Assembly (NCBI GenBank): GCA_954871525.1
Contig: OX940868.1
Location: 10,840,056-10,904,055, forward strand
Direction of reading: 5' to 3'
DNA from: Parietaria judaica
Taxonomy: Eukaryota; Streptophyta; Magnoliopsida; Rosales; Urticaceae
DNA length: 64,000 bases
A program made the translations under genes and the position numbers. Position 1 is the first letter of the stretch. The number at the start of each line of letters is the position of its first letter. Under the pieces are notes generated by a model. The model searched no databases. It saw only the letters and a program-made list of their open reading frames with translations, and was not told the origin of the DNA. Shown here piece after piece: positions 49,046 to 60,959 of the stretch.

Positions 49046-50979
49046 TGTTGGACATGTGTGTCCTTAAACAAGATATTTTATCCCTTAGTAAAAGATTATG
49101 ACAAGTCGTTGAATAAAGATGATGCTTATTATGATAATCTTATTATAGTATCTGGTAGAGTAAAATAGAATGTTTGATTCCTTAGTTCATAAAGGATGCA
49201 ATTATGTTATTATTATCACAACAGAGTCAATGTGAGGAAGAATTAATAATCATAATAAATGAACTTAAAATGTCCGTGACCTGATCAACTGGGTGGGAGC
49301 CCATTAATCGTATAAGGTCATTAATGTGACTAAGTGATAATCCTATTCTGGATTTTGTGTGTGTCACACTCATTAGAAGTGCATTAAGTATGAAGTGTTT
49401 TCATACTGGACTGGACCTGACTTAAACTCCGGAAGTTATCATATAAGACCGTCACTGATAACTTGGAGTTGAGTCACTAGTAGATGATCAAATGGATATT
49501 CGATCTAAGTCCTGAGTGATCTTAAGTCCAAGCTGCTGACTTGATTGTTCTTTGATTTAACCGTTAAAGAACACGAAATATTACAGCTGTTCCCAACACT
49601 ATTATTTTGGGAACATGAGAGTCAGCAGTAAGGGTAGCTTGGTCATAGACATGGGCATCACACAGCTCTCCTTAGAGTGATGATGATTCCCTTGATTGTC
49701 GGTGGTGAGAAGTGAGAGATACCCATGCGCAACTTATGAATCGAAACCATAAGTGGGTTACTCATGATATTGCTGACTGAGTCAAGGAAGTAAATACAAT
49801 GAGGGGCATAACGGTAAAAATTGCCTGCTCATTTATGAATCATCAAGTGAAAGATCAATAACCCGAATTTGATTGTATCAATGGACACCCTGCTATTATA
49901 AAGGGAATAATATATACCGTATCACTAAAGAGTGCAGCCTCGGGTCTATAGTGGAATCACTTCGAGGTTTGACGAACAACTAGCAGTTCGTTGGAGCTTA
50001 AGTGATACGGGTCCATGGTCCCCAGGATAGCTCCGTAACGGATGATACGTACGTGATTAAAATACATTCTGGATAATGTTTAATCATTTGGCTTGACTTA
50101 TAAAGCTGAAAGGTCTGTGTCAGACATCAGATAGTTTTATCGTAGGCGTGGCAAAAGTATCATATTTTGGTACACGAAATTAACTGACAAAAAAGAAAGT
50201 TAGAATTTAGATTTTCTATCAGCACCATGTTGTTGGAAATTAAATTCTAAGCAACTTTGCTTTTTGAACCAAGTCATTTCGACTTACGGTTAGTGATTTA
50301 TGGATTTTCTAAGTTTATGATCGGTTCGATAAACTTTGAAATTAAATCACATGTCACGAATTTAAATGATGGTGTGGCACCATGACATTTTTATGTGTGA
50401 TATTGAGATCGGGATTTATTAATATAATTTAATTATTTGGATTTAATTATTAATATCTTATTAATAATTAATTAATAATTAATGGATTTATATTAATAAA
50501 TGAATATATATATTTATATATATTAATATGTGTAAATTCGAATTAGGGTTCGTTATATAAAACCCTAGGTAAATTCGAATGGCTTGATTTAGTATTTCTA
50601 TATTTGCGGCATAAGTACCAAATGTTTTGGTATTTTGGCAAATCCCTAAAATCAATATTATCCATTGGATCGGTTATGATTTAGTATCAACCGTTGGATT
50701 AGGATATTGATGAATTCGAAATTAATAACTTGGTGACCAAGTTTTATTTTTCGAATTTTTTTAATCAATTATATCCGTTGGATCGGTCTAAGATTTAATC
50801 TATGCCGTCGGATTAAGAATTGATTAATTATATATATATATGTATATATATATTCGAATTACATTTATGGATAAATTCGAAAAAATTGTTTTAATAAATT
50901 AATTTATCCTAAACTTATTTGATCCATTAGATCGGTTAAGGAATCATCTCAACCGTTGGATTGAGATAATAAGAATTCG

Positions 50980-51017
<38 letters not shown>

Positions 51018-51793
51018 ATTCGAATTTTATGATATAAGAAGATAAGATTGGATTTTTGATTTATCTAAATCTTTCTTATTTAATTAAATCCCTAATTAAT
51101 TATATCCATTGGATTTAGATGAGATTAAATCTGGACCATTGGATTAAGATAATTAATTATATTTAATTAATGAAATTCGAATTTAGGGAGGGAATATCTC
51201 CAAATCGGTTACAGTCTTGAGCCTATAAAAAGGGAGCTCATTCTACACATTTTTCACACCTTTCCCCAGAGAAAAATTCGAACTCTCCCTCTCCTTCAGG
51301 GTCTGCGAATTTTCTCTCTGATCTCTTCTTCTGGTTCGGCTTAGGAGACTATTTCTCCGGAAGCTTAAAAAGAACCATCAGTTAAAGTTTTGCGACGGAG
51401 TCCTGCCGGCGAAGCCCACGCTTCGGTACGAGGATTCCAGGAGAATATCCCGGAAGATCACGGGAGATTCCCTCAGCAACGGCGGAGCCCTGCCCGACTC
51501 AGAGTGCGCAGCCGAAATCGCCAAACGAGGTACGGCCTTATGCATTGGGTTAATAAATGCAAACATTTACTGCTTTCTATTTATTTCCTATTATGACTAG
51601 TTTATTAATAATGAGTTATGAATATTAAATTGCATAATATTTATCAGATCTTGGAATATGGTTATTATCCGATATTCGGACCGTTGTTTGGATAACAAGT
51701 TTTCCGCTTTAAAATAATTTTTAAATGTTACCCTGACGGTTCGGACGTATAAATCGTGATAATTATACGGAATCTGAGACGTGATTTCCAACA
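49046..51793 (+). repeat. Long LTR, copy C (solo)
   Basis: This 2,748-bp LTR starts TGTTGGACATGTGTGTCC and ends TGATTTCCAACA, and aligns with copies A and B from end to end. No primer site follows, so it is a solo LTR. The flanks ccgtc and agtca do not give a clear duplication. Core promoter gagcctataaaaaggg lies at about 51220, and a tatata run at about 50986-51012. Confidence 0.8.
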
Positions 51794-51987
51794 AGTCAAG
51801 CATTGAACTTTTTCTTTTGAATGATTTAAGTTATAACCAAGGATTCCCGACCTTTCTTCGGGACGCTCGTTTGACTATTACCAATAACAATCCGATGTGA
51901 AGTACAATTCTGTCCCAAGCTACACACAAACAAAAAAAAAAGCGCATCAACATTTTGGTGCTTTCATTAAGTGATAAATATATGTAG
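51794..51987 (+). repeat. LTR 3' end with primer-site-like motif
   Basis: The sequence gcatcaaca (ending at 51952) followed by ttttggtgctttcatt looks like an LTR terminus and a primer binding site of the tttggtgctttcattgag type seen in plant gypsy elements. The rest of that element is not visible; it is replaced by the solo LTR at 51988. Confidence 0.4.
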
Positions 51988-52599
51988 TGTTAATGCCAAA
52001 AAATGGATCAACACTTAAAGCGACCCAAGCTTTGATTTTGGGCCGAGCTGGATGACCACTTGATGGTCAAAGGGGGTCTTGAACCTTGATTCTTCTTTCT
52101 TGATAGGCCATAAATATGTTCCCGGAATCTATGCCTCAATCTCCGTATCTGAGAAAACGAGAATACGTGAACTTAAAAGGGTACAGAGGGGGTGCCTCCG
52201 TATCCACCTCAGACGCTCAACATTAATCGAATATTTAAGTCGGGATATTTAAGAGAATACGAAAAACAGAGGTTTTATCGCTTTAAGAGCGTTTTCGTGA
52301 GTTTTTTCGGATTATTTTGAAATGATCGAAATGAGCTTCTATTTATAGAAGGATACATGGACCTCTTAGTAATTAATAATTACTTTGTTGGACCCCGAGC
52401 TTTCTACAAGAATGGCCTTAAGTGAGATCTCATTTCGTTTCATACCCTTCCGAAATAATATTCTGTGTCTTGGCATAGGGGGTATAGGAGGGTATGGATC
52501 TAATCAAAATCCCAACGGAGGTCTTTTAGCCTCTTTTTTCGTTGGGCCCCTGAGCAATTAAGAGATTGCTTGCGCGCGATGCTTTTAATGGCTCTTAAT

Positions 52600-53906
52600 A
52601 GCGAAATTGAAACGTTTGATTAGCAAAATAGCCAAACTTTCTTTTTTCTTTGCAAAACAGTCAATTGGATGAGGTGGCTTTTTAATTTACGATTTTGTAC
52701 CTATAATATCTTTTTAATTAACTTATTTTGCTATAGATTATTATTTTTTTATTAATAAAAAGGAAAAAATCTACTCGTTTGAATTTGTACGCATGTTTTG
52801 ATTTTCAAAAATTAATGTTTTAAAAAATTAAAATGGAAATGTGGCTAATCACGTAATCAACTTTTTACCTAATTACCTATTAATGTGGATATTGTTCAAA
52901 TTCGTTTTTTATTATTTAATTAATAAAAAATCAAATAATATCATTCAAATTCGTTTTTTAATTATTTAATTAATTACAAATAATATCATTCAAATTCATT
53001 TTTCAATTATTTAATTTTGATGTTAACTTTGTATTAATATCGTATTTACGTTGGAGATACAAGTTAATTATGATGTTAACATTGTATTAACATCGGTGAT
53101 GCAAGTTAATTTTGATGTTAACATTTTATTAACGTCGGAGATACCAGTTTATATTTCAGCGAAGTTTCGGAAAAAACATTCATAATAACCTACAAAACTT
53201 ATATAGCAATTTCAGAAAAAATAAACAGCATAACAACAATAACATAAATTATTCGTAAATGGGCATCGTCAAAGTAAATAACTTTATGTCATACTAAATA
53301 ACTTAAAAATGTACTCAAATGGAAAAACGCTAATCAAATTCCGTGGTCGAACGAATGATGGCTTGATACGACATCTTCGTTGTTGTTATCATCCTTTATG
53401 GCTTTCTTCTCTTGCGTGTAATGTGGCCTCATTGGTGGTCTAGGTTTGATCTTTCGCTTTTCCCGAATATGGACTCCTACCATGCATCGGTGATTTATCC
53501 TTCAACTTCCGTGTATAAGCATGGAATTCAGATTTTTCTTTGTCACCACTTCGCTTGGTTGCACTTCCGCCCCTGGTTCAGCCGCCGTTTCCAGTCGTTT
53601 GCTTCTTCGCACTTAATCCCGTTCTCCTCATTATACCTAACATAAACGTAAACTAGACACATTAATACAAGCTAATATCTAATTTTAATAGAACCTAATA
53701 TCTAACATAAATGGGGCAGTTAACCACATTAATACAATCTAATATATAACAAAAACATGAATTAACCACATTAATACAATTTAATATCTAACAAAAACCG
53801 TGAATTAACCACATTAATACAATCTAAAATCTAACATAAACATGTATTAACCATATTAATACAGCCTAATAACTAACAAAAATGTGAATTAACCACATTA
53901 ATACAA

Positions 53907-53937
<31 letters not shown>

Positions 53938-54515
53938 AACGTGTAATTGTATTAACCACATTATACAAATCGATTAATACACGAAGCCAAAACCTAAATT
54001 AATCACATTAATAAACAAAAATTGAAAAGGGGAGGATAAGGTTGAAGCTCCGGGATTTTCTTCGTCAAGTGATGGTTTCGTCGAATGAGCTTCGGTTCGT
54101 CAACTTCGGTTTAGGGTGGTTGTACTTCAATGGTTTAGGGTTTCGTCGATGGTTTAGGGTGGCACTGGATGTTCGTCGAGTGAAGGAGAGAGAAACAGGG
54201 GTGAGGTCTAGTGAAGGAAGAGAAAAGGGAAGGTGATTTTAAGGAATTATGGTGAAGTTTACGGTGATGTCGATTGATTTATTTCAAATCCATATTTTAA
54301 GGAATTAAGAAAGTTAATTAATTTAATTTTTGGTAATTGAGTTAAATTAAAAAAAAAAGATCGATTTGTTTCTATTTTATTGAATAATTAATTTATTTGA
54401 TTATAAGGGTAATAAGGTCTTTTAAATCTATTAATATGACTGATTGACAATATTAATCAAAAGGTTGGCTGTTTTGCAAAATAGTTTTTCTTATTTGGCT
54501 ATGCAGCTATAATAA
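52600..54515. mobile_element. TIR DNA element inside the solo LTR
   Basis: The left end (aaaatagccaaac...ctttgcaaaacagtcaa) is inverted at the right (ttggctgttttgcaaaatag...atttggctat), giving terminal inverted repeats of about 50 bp. gctcttaata and gctttaata next to the ends may be a worn 9-bp duplication, as in Mutator-type elements. Inside are tandem copies of an approximately 38-bp word (attaaccacattaatacaa, 53690-53960) with an AT microsatellite. Frames at 53412-53645 and 54042-54236 show no clear transposase. Confidence 0.6.
53650..53960 (+). repeat. Tandem repeat of about 38-62 bp units
   Basis: The words aaccacattaatacaatcta and tctaacaaaaac recur about six times, followed by an AT run at 53911-53936. 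The block lies within the TIR element. Confidence 0.85.
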
Positions 54516-55135
54516 GCTTTAATAAATGATTTTGAAATGCTTTTTTTGTGGTAGGAGTAACTAGACTTTAAAATGATTTTTTCGGGTCGAGTGTCGCTGA
54601 TTTTTTGTGCTGAGTCTTGCTGAGTTTTTGGGACGAGTCTTGTAGATCCTTTTCGGACCGAGGTCGGGTCGCTTTTGTGAGCTTTTTAACCGCTTTGGCC
54701 TTTTGAGCGCGTTTTTTGGGCTCCGAGAAATACCTATATATCATGTAATGTAGTTCAACCCAAAATCAAAATTGTGCACTGAAATTAAAACTACATTTCT
54801 CTCAACGTAACATTTGATTTTACATATTACATGTGGAAATCGATTTAGGTCTATTACAAGCTATGACATAAAAACAAAAACGATTATTCCATAAAATTTT
54901 AAAAAAATCGATTAGGCCTGTTGGGCTAAATATTTTTTTGGAAGCAAAGCAAAACAATAAACAATTGGCCTATTGCAAAACCAACCTCAAAAATAAAATT
55001 TAAAGGAAAAGAAAAATGGAACAAACTTCGAGTCTTTTTGCCGGCGAAGTGTGCTCAGCCACTCGCTTCCGCCGCAGCGACCAGTCGACCACCATCTCAT
55101 CTCTGATTCTCAATCTCTGGTGAAATCTTCGTGCC

Positions 55136-56847
55136 ATGGGAGCTCAGAGAATTTTGTGGAGCTCCTCGAAGAAGGCTCTCACCTTCGGGCTCATCGGCCT
55201 CGCTGTTTCCGATCGATACGCGAGTGTCGCGGCGGTTCGCGGCGCCTCTATGTCTCCCACCTTCAATCCCGGAAACGCCTCTCCGATTGGTATGAGAAAA
55301 TCACCTGTTTCTGCCATTTGTGCTGTGTCCATGCTTTCTTGAACAATTTAGAGAGCTCTGATTCCGCAGATGACTATGTATTGGTTGAGAAGCTGTGTCT
55401 CGTAAACTACCGGTTCTCGCATGGCGATGTCGTAGTTTTCAGGTAATCTGTCGGCGTTCTTGATTTGAATGGCTAAATGCAAGCTACAAGAGCCGCCATG
55501 GCCGAATTGGAATTGCGGTGCTCGGGTTTTAACGTGGTTTTGAAACGTGCAGATCGCCGGAAAATCACAAGGAGAGGAATATCAAGAGGATCATTGGGTT
55601 GCCTGGTGATTGGATTGGAACCAGACAGTCCTCCGATGTGCGAAGGATTCCGCCGGGACACTGCTGGGTCGAGGGAGACAATCCCGCTTCAAGCTTAGAC
55701 TCGAATTCTTTCGGCCCGGTAAGCGCGCTCTTTCATCGCGACTATATATATTGTATCATTAGGCTAGGTCTCCTTAACTTCATGAGATTTTGTTATTCAT
55801 ATGCTTAGTTAACTCGTATGCTAAATGGGCGGTACATTCTTCGATGCGATATCAATGGGATAATATGTTTTCGATTTGTGTGTGTCCTCCTTGCGCAGGG
55901 GCCATATTAGTCTTCCCTGCATCGTTCCAATTTTATCGAATATCCCCAAACGGATGAATAGGTTTTCGATCTCAGATCTTCGGTGTCTCTGAAACTTATT
56001 GCTTCCTTCCATTCTAAGAGAGACACTTTAACCTGCAATAAATACTCAATGTTCCTAAATGTCAGAATCTAGCGGTATCGTGGCCGTCTCCTAGTTATTT
56101 TGGAAGTACCCCTCATGTTTCTACACCGTGTTGAAGTCTTAATTTGTGAACCGTTTTCTTTTTCTTCATATTTTCACCACTCTTGGGTGCTATATAATAG
56201 CTCACAGCCACACAGCTCGAATGAAAATCTTCCCTGCACGGTTAGGGACGTGTTCTACTTCTAAGACTCGATGTGAGTAGGAATTTTGTTTTTTTCACTT
56301 CTCAAGTTTGCTCTCTGTCCCTCGGTTTTGGGTTGTCCTGTGCATTTCTGAATCCCGATCTTAACCCAAACTCCGATCCTTCAAACCTCGCCCATGCAGG
56401 GAACTTATATCCCTCTCGAAGCTAGAAGAAAACGTAAGAAAATGCCGAATAAGTGCTAAAAATTTGTAGCAGAAAATCATCATTCAGAACAGAAAAATCA
56501 ACATTACATCATAGAACCTAATAGGGAAACAGCATATAAAGATGATAATTGTCTCAAAAATAAAAGCTAGAAAATTCAGCCAACATCATTTAGGATCAAA
56601 GTGCACTGTGTAGAAAAGTTGAAGAGGCAAAGTGCACCAAAAAGAAATTTTCAGGCACAAAAGTTCAGCTACGTGTAAAATTGAGGGGCTTATCAATTTT
56701 CTGAAGATTGGCTGAACCAGAACAATTTTTTGTTGACAGGTTCCGCTAGGTTTAGTGATGGGAAGAGTGACACACATCGTGTGGCCGCCTCAGAGAATAG
56801 GCTCTGTCGAGAGAAGATATCCGCAGGAGAGAATCGCCTCTTACTAG
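55136..56847 (+). CDS. IMP2: Mitochondrial inner membrane protease subunit 2-like (signal peptidase S26), four exons
   Basis: Exons: 55136-55289, 55370-55442, 55553-55718, 56740-56847; all introns are GT-AG and the joined frame gives 166 residues, normal for IMP2-like proteins. An N-terminal hydrophobic stretch (about residues 15-25) would anchor it in the inner membrane. The catalytic serine lies in RGASMSPT (Ser38) and the catalytic lysine in IKRIIGLPGD (Lys87); a conserved GHCWVEGDN box and the SLDSNSFGPVPLG segment follow. The family cleaves sorting presequences of proteins delivered to the intermembrane space. A longer reading frame from 55051 exists upstream in another frame and is not favoured, since the start at 55136 gives the family N-terminus MGAQRILW. 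Intron 3 (about 1 kb) contains a U6 snRNA pseudogene. No lesion was seen. Confidence 0.93.
55858..55957 (-). pseudogene. U6 spliceosomal snRNA pseudogene in IMP2 intron 3
   Basis: The minus strand contains GATAAAATTGGAACGAT and ATGGCCCCTGCGCAAGGA, nearly unchanged from plant U6, in correct order and spacing, followed by ACAAATCG. The essential ACAGAGA box reads GCAGGGA, the 5' stem is altered (GTTTGGGGATATTC), and there is no USE or TATA promoter at the expected upstream distance. It is therefore a dead copy, antisense to the host gene. Confidence 0.85.
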
Positions 56848-57470
56848 GTGATGGTTTTTCCCGAGCTTGGACAACGGTTTTCTTCGTTCATTTTTAGCTC
56901 AATTCTTTTCATAGGGTAAGAACCTAATCTCATTGTTTCATTGATGAAAGAATGTTTAGCTACTTTGAGTTTGGAACTTTCTTTCCCACTCAATCAAACC
57001 CTTACAACCTTTGGGAAACTTTGTACTCAAATGATTGAACTACTTGAAATGCCTTTTAACAGTTGTTTCTGTTGCTTTCAGTAGTAAAAAGTGAAATAAC
57101 AGCCGTTTTCATTCAATATATACACACATTTATATCGCCTTTTAATTTCATGCTATATGTAAATGGCTATTGGATGAACTTCCGCGCAGTGGCGTAAACG
57201 GAATTGTCGAATAAAATGATTAATTTGATTGTTTGTTGTAATTGAAAGACATGTATTAACATTGAACTCACTAGTGGCTCAATTTTATTGTATAATTTCA
57301 TTAAGGATCTTTTATTAAATACGACCATATATATTTTTAAAATTTTGAAAAAGAGAAACTTCATTGGAACTTATTTGAATATAGAGGAACATGATTGAAA
57401 AAGGAATGACAGAACAAAAATTCGAAACACAAACTCACAAAGGTGATGTTGCTATTAAAAGACCCATGTG
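56848..57470. other. IMP2 3' region and spacer
   Basis: AT-rich sequence holding the presumed 3' UTR; nothing else was recognised. Confidence 0.35.
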
Positions 57471-57477
57471 AAACTCC

Positions 57478-57660
57478 AAATGGTTGGTCTAGTGGTAAAG
57501 GCGATATTTGAGATCTTGCACATCAAGTTCGAGTTTTCTTGGAGCCGTTTGTTTTTTGGTCTAGAAAACGAATAAAATTTGAATTTGGAGATGTCCGGGG
57601 AATTGAATTTAAAATTGTATACAATAATGGCTTTCTTTTTTTTAGGGGAAGGACAGTAAT
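57478..57660 (+). mobile_element. tRNA-like SINE candidate
   Basis: An A-box-like tggtctagtgg (57486-57496) and a B-box-like agttcgagttt (about 57526) have tRNA-like spacing. A second tggtctag occurs at about 57557, and the sequence ends in a T-rich run (57631-57643). No target duplication was identified. Confidence 0.5.
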
Positions 57661-57780
57661 GGCTGATGAACCAATCGTTCATCGAATTTTTGTAGCACAA
57701 AACATGAAGTCGAGTTTCTTTTTTATATCACTAGCACTCAAATTTAATGTATACCTCCTAAATTCCTTTAAATATACATA

Positions 57781-57784
<4 letters not shown>

Positions 57785-57816
<32 letters not shown>
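57785..57816. repeat. (AT)n microsatellite
   Basis: A run of alternating AT of about 30 bp in intergenic sequence. Confidence 0.9.
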
Positions 57817-57817
<1 letters not shown>

Positions 57818-57829
57818 TTATAAAGAAAG

Positions 57830-59460
57830 AAAATCCCATTTGAATTACAAATTGAAGGTAAGAATCATGTTAAGAGTTGAAATATTCATTTGGGAAATTT
57901 GTTTTTCTATACCCTCAATTTTTATTTTTATTTTTGGCGAAATTATACTTCAAGGTTTCAAAAACAGCTAAATTATACCCTCTAAGTCTATTTTCTTTTC
58001 TTATATATACCATCTAAATAATATGACTTTGAAAACTCAAAATTACTCCTTATTTACAATTTTTTTTTATATTTTGTCTACTTTCATTTTTTACCAAAAT
58101 ATATCTTATGTTTAGAGTTTTATTTTTTAAATTATTTAAATAAATAATAAAAAAATAGAAAGATGAAGGGTAAAATCATCAAATCAAACACCAAAGGTAT
58201 ACTTTAGATGTTTGTGAAACTTGAGCATATATTTTTGCAAAAAAAATAAGAAGTAAGGGTATAAAAAAGTAAATTTCATTATTTATTTTGACTAAATTAA
58301 GAATGAAAGATTGGAACAATTTTCGGTATCAAAATCAATAACTGAAACGTCTACAAACCAATAATATATATGGGAGGGATATTTTTGTGATTAAATGATA
58401 GTAGCATTATAAGTGTTATGAAAAAGTGTTTAAAGATTAGGGATTGGACATTAAGACTCAGGTGAGATCATATGATAAATGGACTTATCTTAATATGATT
58501 AACAAAGCCCTAAGTATAACCCTAAGTCTATGCACATGAGTGGTCATGAAAAACCCTAAACATTCTAATTAAGTACTCCTACTTAGAGAGAGAGATATTC
58601 GCACCTTCCCTAATACAAGAGAGAGTTCGAATCTTCTCTAGTCGCCGAGTCTTCTTCTGTGCCCTAATAACCAAGGAGGATCTAGTTAATCCTACGCAAT
58701 GATTTTCGACCAAGAAAGGTGTTCCGTAAGCGATATGGTGTACGAAGTAGAGGTCGTACAATTGAGCGGCTCGTGGTCAAAATCGCGTGGAGGTGCTAGG
58801 CGGCGGAGAATCGTCAATATCCGATCAAAGGGTAAGAAAATAATCTCACAAGTAAGTTTTGATTATTCTATGTTATCTAGATCTAAGTTTCGAGGATTCG
58901 CGGAATTTCCGCTTCTGCGATGAGATTAAGTCTTCGAAAACTCAACACATAAGTCAGTATGAACGACAAATCTTTCTATATTTAGTACGAAATTTGTGCA
59001 ATGCACCTCCACCTTTGTGTATGTGTGTGCGCTAAGAAAAATTTAAAAGAATTGTTTTGATATCTAGAACGATGATATTAAAACTAAAACAAGTCAACTC
59101 GGTGTTCCTAAGCCCAAACCGGTGATAGGACAAGGAGAATAAAGCCTAGTTCGGCGTCCCTGCGTTCCAACAGCGTCCTTGCTCCCAAGATCACCCCAAA
59201 ACGTCATTTGACGTAGTTTTTCTGTCAATCTTAGCTTAAGTTTGTCATTTTTTTTATGCTTTTCAGTTTTAAGTTATCTCCAATTTGGCTAATTTATTTT
59301 GTTTTAACTGAATAATGGTTGAATTTTTTTAATTCCACCCAATGTTGTTTTGTTCCGCCTTTTATTCAAGCCTGTCACAAAATCTCTTTATACATATGTG
59401 TTGGATTCCTTTAACAATTAGAAAGCTAACGTTACTGAAATATATTTCAAGTTTTGTTTC
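57830..59460. other. Spacer with a possible LTR-type leader
   Basis: No gene. Between about 58540 and 59175 the words cccttcc..aatacaagagagag, a ctaataacc segment and a terminal gcgttccaaca resemble a copia-type LTR, but no partner or duplication was found. The rest is AT-rich. Confidence 0.3.
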
Positions 59461-59681
59461 ACAGACCTATTGAAGGTATTAAAAAAAGTAGTCTACAAAA
59501 GTCATTATCGACGTAAAGTTCTTTATCTTATAAAAATGTCATTTAAAATACATTCTTGGTCGTGTGCAGACAGTGGCACGGAGCTAGGGTTTCAATCCAG
59601 GTGGTGCGTAATGTATTTTTTCAATAAAAAAATCAAGCACACAATTAACAGCAATCACAATAAGTAACAACAATATGTAAC

Positions 59682-59686
<5 letters not shown>

Positions 59687-59721
<35 letters not shown>
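59687..59721 (+). repeat. (AAT)n microsatellite
   Basis: About eleven units of AAT/TAA in intergenic sequence. Just upstream (about 59573) is ggcacggagctagggtttcaa, one copy of a motif recurring in the window. Confidence 0.9.
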
Positions 59722-59723
<2 letters not shown>

Positions 59724-60009
59724 GAAAAATAGATAACTTATCCGAGTATAAAAAATGACGTCGCGTTTTTATTTTTGAAAGTTTTGTATTATAAATTTAT
59801 CGTTGGTAGAAATAGAAATATCCAAGTGACTATAATACATTTTTAAATGCCAAAAACAAAAAATTTATTTATTTATATTTTCATGTAAAATAATGTATCC
59901 ATATAAAAAATAGTGAATGTATCCAATAAGCGAGTATAAGAATGTATCCATATTTTTTAATAACTAAAAAGAACAAAAAAAATAAAGCTTAAAACTGAGA
60001 AAGAAAAAT

Positions 60010-60110
60010 AAACAAAAAATAAGACTAAACTAAGAGTCGAACTCAGCTCATTTCTCGTAAGAAGAAAGACTTGACAAAATCATTTGAGCTAGTTGGGCTT
60101 GAATGCATTT
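60010..60110 (-). mobile_element. tRNA-like SINE remnant
   Basis: The minus strand reads tagctcaaatg (A-box-like), then a stretch with aagtctttcttcttacgag, then gagttcgactc (B-box-like), the layout of a common plant SINE head. AT-rich sequence lies on its 3' side (59990-60010). Confidence 0.55.
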
Positions 60111-60708
60111 ACATTTTTTAATATTGATTCATCAAATAAATAATGATATATAGATTTTTTTTTCTCTTTCTCAACTGTTATTTTAATATTTTTTCCGTCG
60201 TTTTAAAGTGGTTTTCGGGCGTACACTTAACCCAACGTAGCTCCGCCCTTGTGGGCAGACCCATGTTCGTAGTGGGAGTGGTCACATAAAATTTTAGTTT
60301 AGCCGTCCCGAATTTTTGTAAAATTTTAAAAAGGACCACCTCAAATGTAATTTTTGATAAAAAAAAAATAAAAAAAAAATCTAGCCAACCAGAAAATTCA
60401 ATTCCTGGTTCTGCCACCCGAAAAGTGCAGTTCAATCACAAAAAATATCATTCGATCCGAATTCCGAACATATAAGCAAATAGTTATCTTGTGAAACAGC
60501 GTAAGTATAAACGATATGTCGTATGATTTTACGTAAATCATATTTCATTTATTTTCTTAACAAAATGACAACAACGAAGACAAACTTCTTGTCGTTTTCT
60601 CGCGGAAAATCCAAAAACCCACGTCGCACGTCACCTCTTTGGATATTGCCACGTCGGCAAATCAGTTATTTAATTATTTCTTTTCTTTTTCTCAGAGTAT
60701 TTATTTAG

Positions 60709-60717
60709 TATAAATAG
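60709..60717 (+). promoter_or_regulatory. TATA box of the EDM2-like gene
   Basis: TATAAATAG lies about 30 bp before a transcribed-looking GAA-rich leader, which ends at a splice donor (60847/60848). ACGT-core words (cccacgtcgcacgtcacc, gccacgtcgg) lie 60-90 bp upstream. Confidence 0.6.
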
Positions 60718-60959
60718 TATTCAAGAAAATAATTTAATAGAAAAGAAGAGCCCGCGAAATTTGAGAGTACAGAAGACGAAGAAGAAGAAGAAGAAGACGA
60801 AGAAGAAGAATCGCCATTTGGTCTTAGTTCTTCGTTGTTTCGATCAGGTAATAGATTTTCTCTTCGACTTCGGTTCTGCTGTTCGTTTGACTGTGTTCTT
60901 TTGTAGTTTCCATTTTTGTAGTTTTTTTTTTTCCAGTATTTTTGGTACCTACGAGTGGT

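Larger units (their letters stand above)
51988..54743 (-). repeat. Minus-strand solo LTR related to 19033, split by a TIR element
   Basis: The plus-strand left end tgttaatgccaaaaaatgg is the complement of the family 3' terminus, and the right part (54530-54743) matches the 5' half of the 19033 LTR in reverse, including the repeated ctc..aaaa(a)tcag words. The flanks tgtag and tgtaa are a 4/5 target duplication. Complement of the TATA box (ttctatttatagaagg) is at about 52340. A TIR element occupies about 52600-54515, and a short extra insert may lie at about 52390-52545. Confidence 0.7.

Noticed and set aside
55051..55446. A 131-residue frame starting upstream of IMP2-like
   Set aside because: It reads through intron 1 in a different frame in exon 1 and lacks the RGASMSPT serine motif, so the start at 55136 is preferred.
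55858..55957. A functional U6 gene
   Set aside because: The ACAGAGA box is changed and no USE/TATA promoter is visible, so I call it a pseudogene.
57630..57823. A small peptide gene ending in an Ile-Tyr run
   Set aside because: The frame is produced by the AT microsatellite and SINE-like sequence and has no other support.
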